Source: Trujillonella endophytica (GTDB lineage: Bacteria; Actinomycetota; Actinomycetes; Mycobacteriales; Geodermatophilaceae). From it: a DNA stretch of 64,000 bases. A program made the translations under genes and the position numbers. Below, one piece after another: positions 34,762 through 43,861 of the stretch (position 1 is its first letter; each line of letters opens with the position of its first letter). The notes under the pieces were generated by a model. The model made no database searches. It had not been told where the DNA came from and saw only the letters and a list, made by a program, of their open reading frames with translations. The stretch spans positions 372,001 to 436,000 of the forward strand of contig NZ_FOEE01000001.1 of the NCBI RefSeq assembly GCF_900110555.1, read 5' to 3'.

Positions 34762-36423
34762 GTGACCCCGTCCCCGCCGCCCGTGCCCTCCTACGCCAGC
34801 GGGACCTCGTCCGTGCCGCTGCTCGGCGACACCATCGGCGCGGACCTGGACCGCACCGTGGCCCGCGTCGGGGGCCGGGAGGCGCTGGTGGAGTGCGCGA
34901 CCGGCCGGCGGTTCAGCTACACCGAGTTCGCGGCCGAGGTGGACGCCGTGGCCCTGGGGCTGGACGCCCTCGGGGTGGCCGCCGGAGACCGGGTCGGCAT
35001 CTGGGCGCCCAACTGCGCCGAGTGGGCGTTCGTGCAGTACGCGACCGCGAAGCTCGGGGCGATCCTGGTGAACGTCAACCCCGCCTACCGCACGCACGAG
35101 TTGCGCTACGTGCTCCGGCAGTCGGGGATCTCGATCCTGGTCAGCGCGCCGGAGTTCCGGAGCAGCGACTACCGGGGGATGGTCGGCGAGGTCCGCGGCG
35201 AGTGCCCGGACCTGCGCGAGGTGGTGTTCCTCGGCGACCCGGAGTGGGAGCGCCTCGTCGCCGGCGGCCGCGCCGCCGACCACGGGCTGCTGGCCGAGCG
35301 GGCGGCGCAGCTGTCCCCGGACGACCCGGTGAACATCCAGTACACGTCGGGCACCACCGGCTTCCCCAAGGGCGCGACGCTCACCCACCACAACCTGCTC
35401 AACAACGGCTTCTTCGTCGGCGAGGGCTGCGGGTACACCGAGGCCGACCGGATCTGCATCCCGGTGCCCTACTACCACTGCTTCGGCATGGGGATGGGCA
35501 ACCTGGCGGCCACCAGCCACGGCGCGACGATGGTGATCCCGGCGCCCGGGTTCGATCCGGTGGCGACGCTGCGCGCGGTCCAGGAGGAGCGCTGCACCTC
35601 CCTCTACGGCGTCCCCACGATGTTCATCGCCGAGCTCGCGCTGCCCGACCTCGCCGACTACGACCTGTCCTCGCTGCGGACCGGGATCATGGCCGGCTCC
35701 CCGTGCCCGGTGGAGGTCATGAAGCGGGTGGTCGCCGAGATGGGGATGACCGAGGTGACCATCTGCTACGGCATGACCGAGACCTCGCCGGTGTCCACCC
35801 AGACCGGGGCCGACGACGACCTGGACCGGCGCACCTCGACCGTCGGCCGGGTCCACCCGCACCTGGAGATCAAGGTCGTGGACCCGGCGACCGGTCTGAC
35901 CGTGCCGCGCGGCGCCCCGGGGGAGCTGTGCACGCGCGGCTACTCCGTGATGCGGGGCTACTGGGGGGATGCCGAAGCCACTGCGAAGACGATCGACTCC
36001 GCCCGCTGGATGCACACCGGCGACCTCGCGGTGATGGACGCCGAGGGCTACGTGAACATCGTCGGCCGGATCAAGGACCTGGTGATCCGCGGCGGGGAGA
36101 ACGTCTACCCGCGGGAGGTCGAGGAGTTCCTCTACACCCACCCCGACGTCGTCGACGCGCAGGTGATCGGCGTGCCCGACGAGCGCTTCGGCGAGGAGCT
36201 CATGGCCTGGGTCCGGCTGCGCGAGGGTGCCGAGCCGCTGACCGCCGAGGCGCTGCGCGAGTTCTGCGCCGGCCGGCTCGCCCACTTCAAGGTGCCGCGG
36301 TACGTGAAGGTCGTGGACGCGTTCCCGATGACGGTCACCGGAAAGGTCCGCAAGGTCGAGATGCGCGAGGTCTCGGTGCGCGAGCTGGGCCTGGAGGCCG
36401 CGGCCGCCGTCCGCAACGCCTGA
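34762..36423 (+). CDS. AMP-binding acyl-CoA ligase
   Basis: 553 residues of the ANL superfamily. The P-loop-like [18 protein letters not shown], the A5 motif [33 protein letters not shown] and the C-terminal catalytic lysine in [15 protein letters not shown] are all present. It activates a fatty or short branched acid to acyl-CoA through an adenylate. It precedes icmF by 118 bases, so it could supply its acyl-CoA substrate. The GTG at 34762 follows GGAGG. Confidence 0.9.
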   Translation: MTPSPPPVPSYASGTSSVPLLGDTIGADLDRTVARVGGREALVECATGRRFSYTEFAAEVDAVALGLDALGVAAGDRVGIWAPNCAEWAFVQYATAKLGAILVNVNPAYRTHELRYVLRQSGISILVSAPEFRSSDYRGMVGEVRGECPDLREVVFLGDPEWERLVAGGRAADHGLLAERAAQLSPDDPVNIQYTSGTTGFPKGATLTHHNLLNNGFFVGEGCGYTEADRICIPVPYYHCFGMGMGNLAATSHGATMVIPAPGFDPVATLRAVQEERCTSLYGVPTMFIAELALPDLADYDLSSLRTGIMAGSPCPVEVMKRVVAEMGMTEVTICYGMTETSPVSTQTGADDDLDRRTSTVGRVHPHLEIKVVDPATGLTVPRGAPGELCTRGYSVMRGYWGDAEATAKTIDSARWMHTGDLAVMDAEGYVNIVGRIKDLVIRGGENVYPREVEEFLYTHPDVVDAQVIGVPDERFGEELMAWVRLREGAEPLTAEALREFCAGRLAHFKVPRYVKVVDAFPMTVTGKVRKVEMREVSVRELGLEAAAAVRNA

Positions 36424-36476
36424 GCGGAGTCGCTCGAGCGCGGTCTCCGCACCCGCGCGAGTCCGACGGGCAGTTC

Positions 36477-36518
36477 GTGGACGTCAAAGTATCTGCGGTA
36501 CGGTCTGTGGACGTCCAC
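36477..36518. promoter_or_regulatory. Direct repeats GTGGACGTC upstream of icmF
   Basis: GTGGACGTC occurs at 36477-36485 and 36507-36515, 30 bases apart, the second within the perfect palindrome GTGGACGTCCAC (36507-36518). They lie 24-65 bases before the icmF start, where a regulator of fatty or branched-chain acid catabolism could bind. No cognate protein can be named. Confidence 0.45.
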
Positions 36519-36541
36519 GTACCTCGCCCCTGGAGCCCGCC

Positions 36542-39500
36542 GTGACCGCTGAGCCGACCCCCGCCCGGCCGCCGCTGCACGTGCCCGTCCACCCGGTCCG
36601 GTTCGTCACCGCGGCCAGCCTCTTCGACGGGCACGACGCCGCGATCAACGTGATGCGCCGGCTGCTGCAGAGCCAGGGCGCGGAGGTGGTGCACCTGGGC
36701 CACGACCGCGGGGTGGACGCCGTCGTCCGCGCGGCGCTGGAGGAGGACGTGCAAGGGGTCGCGATCTCCTCCTACCAGGGCGGGCACGTCGAGTACTTCT
36801 CCTACCTGCGGGAGCGGCTGACCGCGGCCGGCGCCGGGCACGTGCAGGTGTTCGGCGGCGGCGGCGGCGTGATCGTCCCCGAGGAGATCGCGCTGCTGCG
36901 CGACCGCGGCGTGCGGGTCTTCTCGCCCGAGGACGGCGCCCGGCTCGGCCTGCCCGGGATGATCAACGAGCTGATCCGCGCCTGCGACGTCGACCTGGCG
37001 GCGACCGCGCCGTCCGCCGAGGCCGTGCTGGGCGGCGACCGGGCTGCCCTGGCCCGCGCCATCACCGTGCTGGAGGCCGGCCGCGCCCCGGAACTCGCGG
37101 CGCGGCTGGCCGAGGCGGCGACTTCCCGCACCGTGCCCGTCCTGGGCATCACCGGCACCGGCGGCTCGGGCAAGTCCTCGCTCACCGACGAGTTGCTGCG
37201 CCGGCTGCGGCTGGACTCCGGCGACCGGCTGCGGGTCGCCGTCGTGGCGATCGACCCGACCCGCCGCCGCGGCGGGGGCGCGCTGCTCGGCGACCGGATC
37301 CGGATGAACGCGCTGGAGGAGGCGGTCGAGGGCGACCGCACCTTCTTCCGCTCGCTGGCCACTCGGACCGCGGGCGCGCAGGTGCCCGAGCACCTGGACG
37401 ACGTCCTGGCCGCGGTGACGGCCGCCGGGTTCGACCTGGTGATCGTGGAGACGCCGGGGATCGGGCAGGGCGACGCGGCGATCGTGCCGTTCAGCGACGT
37501 CTCGCTGTACGTGATGACGCCGGAGTTCGGCGCCGCGTCGCAGCTGGAGAAGATCGACATGCTCGACTTCGCCGATGTCGTCGCGGTGAACAAGTTCGAG
37601 CGCCGCGGGGCCGAGGACGCCCGTCGCGACGTCGCTCGGCAGATGGTGCGCAACCGCGAGGCCTTCGGGCAGCCGTGGGAGTCGATGCCGGTGTTCGGCA
37701 CCAGCGCGGCCCGGTTCAACGACGACGGCGTCACCGCGCTCTACCAGCACCTGCGCGAGCTGCTGGGTGAGCGCGGGCTGCCGGGATCCGAGGGCTCGCT
37801 GCCGCGGGTCGACGTCCGGACCTCGAGCGGGCTGGCCGGCGTCGTCCCGGCGAACCGGGCGCGCTACCTGGCCGAGATCACCGAGACCGTCCGCGGGTAC
37901 CACCGGGCGACCGACGAGCAGGCCGCCCTGGCCCGGCGGCGCCAGCACCTGGGGACCGCCGCCGAGGTGCTCGACGGCCTGGACCAGGAGCCGGCGGCCG
38001 CGGCCGCCCGGGCCGCCGCCGAGGCCACCGAGCTGCTGCCGGAGGTGCGCGACGCACTGGAGCGCTGGCCCTCGGTGGTCGAGCAGTACGCCGGCGACGA
38101 GCTGACCTACACCGTCCGCGGCCGCGATCTCACCGTGCCGCTGACCCGGGAGACGCTGTCGGGCACGAAGGTGCGCCGGGTCGCCCTGCCGCGCACCACG
38201 GACGACGGCGAGCTGGTGCGGTTCCTGCGCCGGGAGAACCTGCCGGGCGCGTTCCCGTTCACCGCGGGCGTGTTCCCGGTCAAGCGCGAGGGCGAGGCCC
38301 CGGCGCGGATGTTCGCCGGCGAGGGCGACCCGTTCCGCACCAACCGCCGGTTCCGGCTGCTCAGCGAGGGGCAGCCCGCCACCCGGCTGTCGACCGCGTT
38401 CGACTCGGTGACGCTCTACGGCCGCGACCCGGAGCTGCGGCCCGACGTCTACGGCAAGGTCGGCACCTCCGGCGTCTCGATCGCCACGCTCGACGACATG
38501 CAGGCGCTCTACGACGGGTTCGACCTGTGCGCGCCGAGCACCTCGGTGTCGATGACGATCAACGGCCCGGCGCCGGCGATCCTGGCGATGTTCCTGAACA
38601 CCGCGATCGACCAGCGGCTGGCCGCCTTCCGCGCGGAGGAGGGTCGCGGGCCCGACGCGGCGGAGGCCGAGGAGATCCGCGCGTTCGTGCTCTCTACGGT
38701 CCGCGGCACGGTGCAGGCCGACATCCTCAAGGAGGACCAGGGCCAGAACACCTGCATCTTCTCGACCGAGTTCGCGCTGCGCTGCATGGCCGACATCCAG
38801 CAGTGGTTCATCGCCCACGCGGTGCGCAACTTCTACTCGGTGTCGATCTCCGGCTACCACATCGCCGAGGCGGGGGCGAACCCCGTCAGCCAGCTCGCGT
38901 TCACGCTGGCCAACGCCTTCACCTACGTCGAGGCCTACCTCGCCCGCGGCATGGCGATCGACGACTTCGCGCCCAACCTGAGCTTCTTCTTCTCCAACGG
39001 GATGGACGCCGAGTACACGGTCATCGGCCGGGTCGCCCGGCGGATCTGGGCCGTCGCGATGCGGGACCGCTACGGCGCCGGCCCGCGCGCGCAGCAGCTG
39101 AAGTACCACGTGCAGACGTCGGGGCGGTCGCTGCACGCGCAGGAGATGGACTTAAACGACATCCGCACCACGCTGCAGGCGCTGTGCGCGATCTACGACA
39201 ACGCCAACTCGCTGCACACCAACGCCTACGACGAGGCGGTGACCACGCCGTCGGCGCACTCGGTCCGCCGCGCGCTGGCGATCCAGATGATCATCGACCA
39301 GGAGTGGGGCCTCGCGGCGAACGAGAACCCGCTGCAGGGCGCCTACGTCGTCGAGGAGCTCACCGACCTCGTCGAGGCCGCCGTGCTGGAGGAGTTCGAC
39401 CGGCTGTCCGAGCGCGGCGGCGTGCTGGGCGCGATGGAGACCGGCTACCAGCGAGGCCGGATCCAGGACGAGTCGATGCTCTACGAGCACCGCAAGCACG

Positions 39501-39805
39501 ACGGGTCGCTGCCGCTGATCGGCGTCAACACGTTCCTGGACCCGCAGCGCGACTCGGCACCGCCCGGGCCGGTGGAGCTGGCCCGCGCCACCGAGGACGA
39601 GAAGAAGTCGCAGCTCACCCGGCTGGAGGACTTCCACACCCGGCACGCCGCGCAGGCGCCCGCCGCGCTGGCCCGGCTGCGCGAGGTGGCGATGGGCGGC
39701 GGCAACGTCTTCGACGCGCTGATGGACGCCGTCCGGGTCTGCTCGCTGGGGCAGATCAGCGAGGCCTTCTTCGAGGTGGGGGGCCGCTACCGCCGGAGCG
39801 TGTGA
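36542..39805 (+). CDS. icmF: Fused isobutyryl-CoA mutase
   Basis: 1087 residues in three parts. Residues 15-150 bind adenosylcobalamin (SLFDGHDAAINVMRR, the DxH ligand motif, and FGGGGGVIVPEE). Residues 195-410 are the MeaB-like GTPase chaperone, with P-loop GTGGSGKS at 205-212. Residues 530-1087 form the mutase TIM barrel (YGKVGTSGVSIATLDDMQALYDGFDLC, TINGPAPAILAMFLN, GLAANENPLQGAYVVEELTDLVE). It interconverts isobutyryl-CoA and n-butyryl-CoA. Length and domain order match IcmF. The preceding ligase and the downstream BtuF-like protein suit a B12-dependent acyl-CoA pathway. Confidence 0.93.
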   Translation: MTAEPTPARPPLHVPVHPVRFVTAASLFDGHDAAINVMRRLLQSQGAEVVHLGHDRGVDAVVRAALEEDVQGVAISSYQGGHVEYFSYLRERLTAAGAGHVQVFGGGGGVIVPEEIALLRDRGVRVFSPEDGARLGLPGMINELIRACDVDLAATAPSAEAVLGGDRAALARAITVLEAGRAPELAARLAEAATSRTVPVLGITGTGGSGKSSLTDELLRRLRLDSGDRLRVAVVAIDPTRRRGGGALLGDRIRMNALEEAVEGDRTFFRSLATRTAGAQVPEHLDDVLAAVTAAGFDLVIVETPGIGQGDAAIVPFSDVSLYVMTPEFGAASQLEKIDMLDFADVVAVNKFERRGAEDARRDVARQMVRNREAFGQPWESMPVFGTSAARFNDDGVTALYQHLRELLGERGLPGSEGSLPRVDVRTSSGLAGVVPANRARYLAEITETVRGYHRATDEQAALARRRQHLGTAAEVLDGLDQEPAAAAARAAAEATELLPEVRDALERWPSVVEQYAGDELTYTVRGRDLTVPLTRETLSGTKVRRVALPRTTDDGELVRFLRRENLPGAFPFTAGVFPVKREGEAPARMFAGEGDPFRTNRRFRLLSEGQPATRLSTAFDSVTLYGRDPELRPDVYGKVGTSGVSIATLDDMQALYDGFDLCAPSTSVSMTINGPAPAILAMFLNTAIDQRLAAFRAEEGRGPDAAEAEEIRAFVLSTVRGTVQADILKEDQGQNTCIFSTEFALRCMADIQQWFIAHAVRNFYSVSISGYHIAEAGANPVSQLAFTLANAFTYVEAYLARGMAIDDFAPNLSFFFSNGMDAEYTVIGRVARRIWAVAMRDRYGAGPRAQQLKYHVQTSGRSLHAQEMDLNDIRTTLQALCAIYDNANSLHTNAYDEAVTTPSAHSVRRALAIQMIIDQEWGLAANENPLQGAYVVEELTDLVEAAVLEEFDRLSERGGVLGAMETGYQRGRIQDESMLYEHRKHDGSLPLIGVNTFLDPQRDSAPPGPVELARATEDEKKSQLTRLEDFHTRHAAQAPAALARLREVAMGGGNVFDALMDAVRVCSLGQISEAFFEVGGRYRRSV

Positions 39806-39841
39806 CGAGCGGGGGCCGGTGCCGCCGCCGTGGGGACCCCT

Positions 39842-39905
39842 TTGCGGGTCGAACTCGAGCCTTGCGGGTCCTGCAGGACCCGCAAGGCTCGGGAAGGACC
39901 CGCAA
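39842..39905. repeat. Nested palindromic element with four TTGCGGGTC units
   Basis: A perfect 36-base palindrome at 39856-39891 (each half CGAGCCTTGCGGGTCCTG or its complement, no loop) is flanked by a further TTGCGGGTC (39842-39850) and GACCCGCAA (39897-39905). The 9-base unit thus occurs twice in each orientation. It lies between icmF and a MarR gene. It could be a terminator for icmF, an operator array or a repeat element. Confidence 0.8.
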
Positions 39906-39973
39906 TGCGGCCCGCGCGGGTGCGAGCCGGTGCCGCCGCGGGGCGCGGGAGCGGCTGCGGGAGGATGAGCGTC

Positions 39974-40480
39974 GTGAGCACGCCGTCCCTGCCCTTCGAT
40001 CCCGTCGCGGAAGCCACCCGGCACTGGCGCGAGCACGGCTGGGGCGACGCCGCCGTCGGCATGGAGGCCGTGACGTCGCTGATGCGCGCCCAGGCGATCG
40101 TGCAGGCGCGCGTCGACGAGGTGCTGCGCCCGCTGCAGCTCACCTTCGCCCGCTACGAGCTGCTCATGCTCCTGTCGTTCACCCGCTCCGGCGCGCTGCC
40201 GATGGCCAAGGCGGGGGCCCGCCTCCAGGTCCACCCGGCGAGCGTGACCAACGCGGCGAGCCGGCTGGAGGCCGCGGAGCTGGTGCGCCGGCGTCCGCAC
40301 CCGGAGGACGGCCGCGGCGTCCTGGTCGAGATCACCGACGCCGGCCGGGAGCTGGCCGCGAAGGCGACCGCGCGCATCAACGAGGTCTTCGCCGCTCCCG
40401 ACCTGAGCAACGACCGGATGCGCGAGCTGATCGTCATCCTGCGCGACCTGCGCCGCGCCGCGGGCGACTTCGGCGACTGA
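39974..40480 (+). CDS. MarR-family regulator
   Basis: 168 residues. The winged helix shows LQLTFARYELLMLLSFTRSGALPMAKAGARLQVHPASVTNAASRLEAAELVRRRPHPEDGRGVLVEITDAG-type sequence. The N-terminal PFDPVAEATRHWREHGW is common in a subgroup linked to fatty acid or B12-mutase genes. The GTG at 39974 is preferred since GGGAGG (39959-39964) lies 9 bases upstream; an ATG at 39965 abuts that site. It follows icmF and may control it. Confidence 0.83.
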   Translation: MSTPSLPFDPVAEATRHWREHGWGDAAVGMEAVTSLMRAQAIVQARVDEVLRPLQLTFARYELLMLLSFTRSGALPMAKAGARLQVHPASVTNAASRLEAAELVRRRPHPEDGRGVLVEITDAGRELAAKATARINEVFAAPDLSNDRMRELIVILRDLRRAAGDFGD

Positions 40481-40489
40481 CGGCCGCCC

Positions 40490-41266
40490 ATGACCGGCCC
40501 GACCCCCGCCGACGACCTCGGGACGCCGGTGCCCCTGGCCGGCCCGCCGCGGCGGGTGGTCTCCCTCGTCCCGTCGCTCACCGAGGCGCTGGCGGTCACC
40601 GTGCCCGAGCGGCTGGTCGGCGCCACCGACTGGTGCACCCACCCCGCCGGCCTCGACGTGGCCCGGGTGCGCGGCACGAAGAACCCGGACCGGGCCGCGA
40701 TCGCCGCGCTCGCGCCGGACCTCGTCGTCGTCAACCGGGAGGAGAACCGGCGGCTGGACGTCGACCGGCTGCGGGCCGCGGGCATCCCGGTGTGGGTGAC
40801 GGTGATCGAGTCGGTGGAGGAAGCGCTGACCTCGCTGCGCCGGCTGTTCGGCGAGGCGCTGGGGGTGGCGGAGCCGGGGTGGCTGACCGAGGCGGCCGCG
40901 GCCTGGGCGACGCCTCCGCCCGCGGTCGGTCCGCGGGTCGCCGTCCCGATCTGGCGGGACCCGTGGATGGTCGTCGGCCCGCGCACCTTCGCCGGTGACG
41001 TGCTGGACCGGCTGGGCCTGGTCAACGCGTTCGGGGCGGGGGAGGAGCGCTATCCGCACGTGACCGTCGACCAGATCCGCGGCGCCGACGCGGTGCTGCT
41101 GCCCGACGAGCCCTACCGGTTCACCGCAGACGACGGGCCCGAGGCGTTCCCCGGCCTGCCCGTCGCGCTGGTCTCCGGCCGCGACCTCACCTGGTACGGC
41201 CCCTCGCTGGCCGGCGCCCGCGCCCGCCTCGCCGCCGCCGTCGCCACGCTGACCTCCGCGGCATAG
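40490..41266 (+). CDS. BtuF-like helical-backbone metal receptor without a signal peptide
   Basis: 258 residues of the class III solute-binding fold. RRVVSLVPSLTEALAVTVPERLVGATDWCTHPAG, GTKNPDRAAIAALAPDLVVVNREENRR and the domain-linking helix match BtuF/FhuD-like cobalamin and siderophore binders. No signal peptide or lipobox is present and no ABC permease is adjacent, so the protein is probably cytoplasmic. The next-door B12 enzyme IcmF makes a cobalamin-handling role attractive, but that is inference. The stop TAG is inside hairpin element copy 2. Confidence 0.8.
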   Translation: MTGPTPADDLGTPVPLAGPPRRVVSLVPSLTEALAVTVPERLVGATDWCTHPAGLDVARVRGTKNPDRAAIAALAPDLVVVNREENRRLDVDRLRAAGIPVWVTVIESVEEALTSLRRLFGEALGVAEPGWLTEAAAAWATPPPAVGPRVAVPIWRDPWMVVGPRTFAGDVLDRLGLVNAFGAGEERYPHVTVDQIRGADAVLLPDEPYRFTADDGPEAFPGLPVALVSGRDLTWYGPSLAGARARLAAAVATLTSAA

Positions 41267-41318
41267 GAGGCTTTCCGCACGTCCGCAACCCCCGAGGCGA
41301 GGGGAGAGCTTCCTATGC
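41261..41318. repeat. Hairpin repeat element, copy 2 (inverted relative to copy 1)
   Basis: A 58-base element with left arm GCATAGGAGGCTTTCC and right arm GGGGAGAGCTTCCTATGC. The right arm is the exact reverse complement of the left arm of copy 1 at 21431. It carries the TAG stop codons of both convergent genes (BtuF-like and IclR) in its ATAG/CTAT ends, so it probably serves as a two-way terminator. Confidence 0.8.
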
Positions 41319-42140
41319 CTCGGCGCCGCCGGCCGCGGGGCGGGGCAGCTCCACGTGCGGGCGCGACTGCCAGCGCGCCCAGTCGGCGCTGACCTCACCG
41401 GCCGCGCGCAGCAGGCGGGGCAGGTGCTCGTCGAGCAGCCGCTCGGTGGAGGTCTCCGCGGCGTGCACGGTCACGTTCATCGCCGCGCGGACCGCGCCCG
41501 TGCCGTCGCGCACCGGGACGGCGACCGACCGCACGCCGGGCGCGAGCTCCTCGTCGGCCAGCGCCCAGCCGCGGGCCCGCACGCCGACGAGCTCCTCGCG
41601 CAGCCCCTCCCGGGTGGCGCCGATGTAGGTCGGCAGGCCGGCCCGGCTGGGCTGGTCGAGCACGCCGTCGAGCTGCTCCGGCGGCAGCGCGGCCAGCAGC
41701 ACCTTCCCCTGCGACGTCTGCGCGGCGGGGAAGCGGGTGCCGATCTCCACGCGCAGCGCGATCAGCTTGGGCACCGACACCCGGGCGACGTAGACGATGT
41801 CGGACCCGTCGAGCTGCGCCATCGAGGAGGACTCCCCGGTGCGCCCGACGAGGTCCTCCAGGTGCGGGCGGGCGACGTCCCACAGGCCCAGCGACCCGAT
41901 GTAGGCCATGCCGAGGTCGAGCACGTGCGGGGTCGGCTCGAACCCGCCCGGGCCGGACCGGACGTAGCCGAGCTCGGTGAGGGTGAGCAGCAGCCGCCGC
42001 GCCGTCGGCCGGGCGAGGCCGGTCGCCGCCGCCACCTCCGACAGCGACATCCCGCGGCGCCCGGCGTCGAAGCACGCCAGCACGTCCAGCCCGCGCGCCA
42101 GCGCCTCCACGAAGTCCGGCCCCGCACCGCGTCCCGCCAT
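41313..42140 (-). CDS. IclR-family regulator (PcaR/PcaU-like)
   Basis: 275 residues. The N-terminal HTH reads DFVEALARGLDVLACFDAGRRGMSLSEVAAATGLARPTARRLLLTLTELGYV. The effector domain follows, with IGTRFPAAQTSQGKVLLAALP and LADEELAPGVRSVAVPVRDGTG. IclR proteins of this type control aromatic-acid catabolism in response to pathway intermediates. The ATG at 42140 follows GGAGGTGGAG. It is encoded beside an amidohydrolase and near the divergent CoA-transferase/dioxygenase operon, its probable target. Confidence 0.88.
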   Translation of the reverse strand: MAGRGAGPDFVEALARGLDVLACFDAGRRGMSLSEVAAATGLARPTARRLLLTLTELGYVRSGPGGFEPTPHVLDLGMAYIGSLGLWDVARPHLEDLVGRTGESSSMAQLDGSDIVYVARVSVPKLIALRVEIGTRFPAAQTSQGKVLLAALPPEQLDGVLDQPSRAGLPTYIGATREGLREELVGVRARGWALADEELAPGVRSVAVPVRDGTGAVRAAMNVTVHAAETSTERLLDEHLPRLLRAAGEVSADWARWQSRPHVELPRPAAGGAEA

Positions 42141-42201
42141 CTCCACCTCCACGTCGGCGGAGGGGATCCGCGGCGTTCCACCGACGGATCCCCTCCGGTC
42201 G

Positions 42202-43680
42202 TCATCGTCCGAGGACGCGGTCCTCGCCGCCGGCCCGCTTGGACTCGTCCTTGAAGTCGGAGTACTGGTAGGGGTTCTCCAGCACCTCGGCCTCCGCGGC
42301 CGGCGCCTCCGGGAACATCCCGGCCCGCCAGGCCTCCTCGCCGATCTCGCCGCGCAGGTGGTCGATCGTGTTCTCGATCTCCCGGCGGACGGCGGCCAGA
42401 TCGACGCCGACCAGCTCGCCGTCGGACTTCACGATCCGCCCGTCGACCAGGACGGTGTGCACGTCGGCCCGCTGCGCCTGGAACGCCACGTGCCCGAACG
42501 GGTTGAGCAGCGGGAAGGAGGCCGGCGACCGGTCGTTCTTCAGCAGGACGACGTCGGCCCTGCGCCCCACCTCGAGCCGGCCGAGGTCGCCGGCGCGGCC
42601 GATCGTGTGCGCCCCGCCGCGGGTGCACCACTCCACGACGTCGCGGGCGCGCAGCCGCAGGTGCGTGATGGTCTCGCCCGTGAGGTGCGCCTCCATGTGC
42701 TCGGACATGCGGTCGGTGTTGAGCGTCGCGCGCATCGCCGAGAACATGTCGCCGCTCCACCAGACGCTGGTGTCCATCGACAGCGACACCGGGATGCCGT
42801 AGCGCTGCACCTGCTCGGTCGGGGCGTGCCCCTGGCCGGCGCTGCACTCGGACTCGGTGGCCACGGAGATCGACCCGCCGGTGCCCGCGATCCGCTGGTA
42901 GCTGTCGGCGGTGAGCGTGGCGGCGTGCACGTAGGTGGTCTCCGGGGTCATGAACCCGCCGTCGTACATCTGCCGGATGCCGGTGTCGTTGGTCGCCGCC
43001 CAGACGCCGGCGTGCGTGGTCACCGGCAGGCCGAGCTCCCGCGCCACCTCGAAGGCGGCGCGCTCCGGGAACGCGGGGTCGCCGGTGACGTCGAAGGCCA
43101 GTTGCACGCCCATCATGTCGTCGCGCTCGTCGCGCAGCCGCTCCAGGAACGCGCGGACGGCGGGGTCGGCGGTCCACTCCCACGGGCCGGCCTGGATGTT
43201 GCCGTAGGCCAGGACGAACCGCCCCGGCACCGAGCGGAGCGCGTCGAGGGCGGCCTCGGCGTGCTCGACGCTCTGCAGGTTGTGCGACCAGTCGACCGTC
43301 GTCGTCACCCCGGCGTCCAGCGACTCGAGCGCGGCGAGCCGGTTGCCCGCGGCGATGTCCTGGGGGCGGAACTTCTTGCCGTGCTCGAGGTAGTACCAGA
43401 CGAAGTACTGGGTGAGCGTCCAGTCGGCGCCGTAGCCGCGCATCGCGGTCTGCCACATGTGCCGGTGGGTGTCGATCATGCCGGGCAGCACGACGCCGCC
43501 GGCCGCGTCGACCTCCCGGGTGCCCGCGGGGACGTCGAGCGCCGGGCCGATCGCGGCGATCCGGCCGTCGGCGACCAGCACGTCGGCGTTGGGGAGGACC
43601 GTGCCCGCGTCGTCCATGGTCAGGACCGTGCCGCCGCGCAGGACGACGGGCCGGCCGGCCTCGGTGCTGGGATCGCTCAT
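42202..43680 (-). CDS. Amidohydrolase-family metal hydrolase (cytosine deaminase/TRZ-ATZ-like)
   Basis: 492 residues. The barrel metal site is GMIDTHRHMWQTAMRG (HxH), with later His residues in TTHAGVWAA and YVHAATLT and the catalytic Asp in SLSMDTSVWW. The flanking small beta domain carries GGTVLTMDDAG and a C-terminal GRRADVVLL. The family deaminates or dechlorinates heterocycles such as triazines, cytosine or guanine analogues. The substrate is unknown. It is divergent from the CoA-transferase gene and ends 61 bases before the IclR start. Confidence 0.83.
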   Translation of the reverse strand: MSDPSTEAGRPVVLRGGTVLTMDDAGTVLPNADVLVADGRIAAIGPALDVPAGTREVDAAGGVVLPGMIDTHRHMWQTAMRGYGADWTLTQYFVWYYLEHGKKFRPQDIAAGNRLAALESLDAGVTTTVDWSHNLQSVEHAEAALDALRSVPGRFVLAYGNIQAGPWEWTADPAVRAFLERLRDERDDMMGVQLAFDVTGDPAFPERAAFEVARELGLPVTTHAGVWAATNDTGIRQMYDGGFMTPETTYVHAATLTADSYQRIAGTGGSISVATESECSAGQGHAPTEQVQRYGIPVSLSMDTSVWWSGDMFSAMRATLNTDRMSEHMEAHLTGETITHLRLRARDVVEWCTRGGAHTIGRAGDLGRLEVGRRADVVLLKNDRSPASFPLLNPFGHVAFQAQRADVHTVLVDGRIVKSDGELVGVDLAAVRREIENTIDHLRGEIGEEAWRAGMFPEAPAAEAEVLENPYQYSDFKDESKRAGGEDRVLGR

Positions 43681-43712
43681 GGTGTCCTCCTAGACGGGCA
43701 CGACAACGCTGT

Positions 43713-43738
43713 CGGACGTCCGTCCGCTGCACGGACGG
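43713..43738. promoter_or_regulatory. CGGACG-type palindromes, amidohydrolase side
   Basis: CGGACGTCCG (43713-43722) is a perfect palindrome, and CCGTCCG/CGGACGG arms (43720-43726 and 43732-43738) form a second overlapping inverted repeat. Related half-sites recur at 43847-43860 in front of the divergent gene. This suggests one regulator acts on both promoters. Confidence 0.5.
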
Positions 43739-43846
43739 CTCCCCGGTCCGGCCACCCTGGCGCGGCCCCTCCAGGCCTGTCAAGACGCGAAATCCGGCCG
43801 ATCCCGGTCCGGTTGACAGGCCCGCGAGGGCGCGCCGAGACTTCGG

Positions 43847-43860
43847 CGGACGGTCGTCCG
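43847..43860. promoter_or_regulatory. CGGACG-GT-CGTCCG operator before CoA-transferase operon
   Basis: A perfect 6+6 inverted repeat with a 2-base spacer. A TTGACA box at 43813-43818 is followed 17-18 bases later by GAGACT, so transcription would start within or next to the palindrome. That is the usual place for a repressor site. The IclR protein at 41.3 kb is the nearest candidate. Confidence 0.5.
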
Positions 43861-43861
43861 T

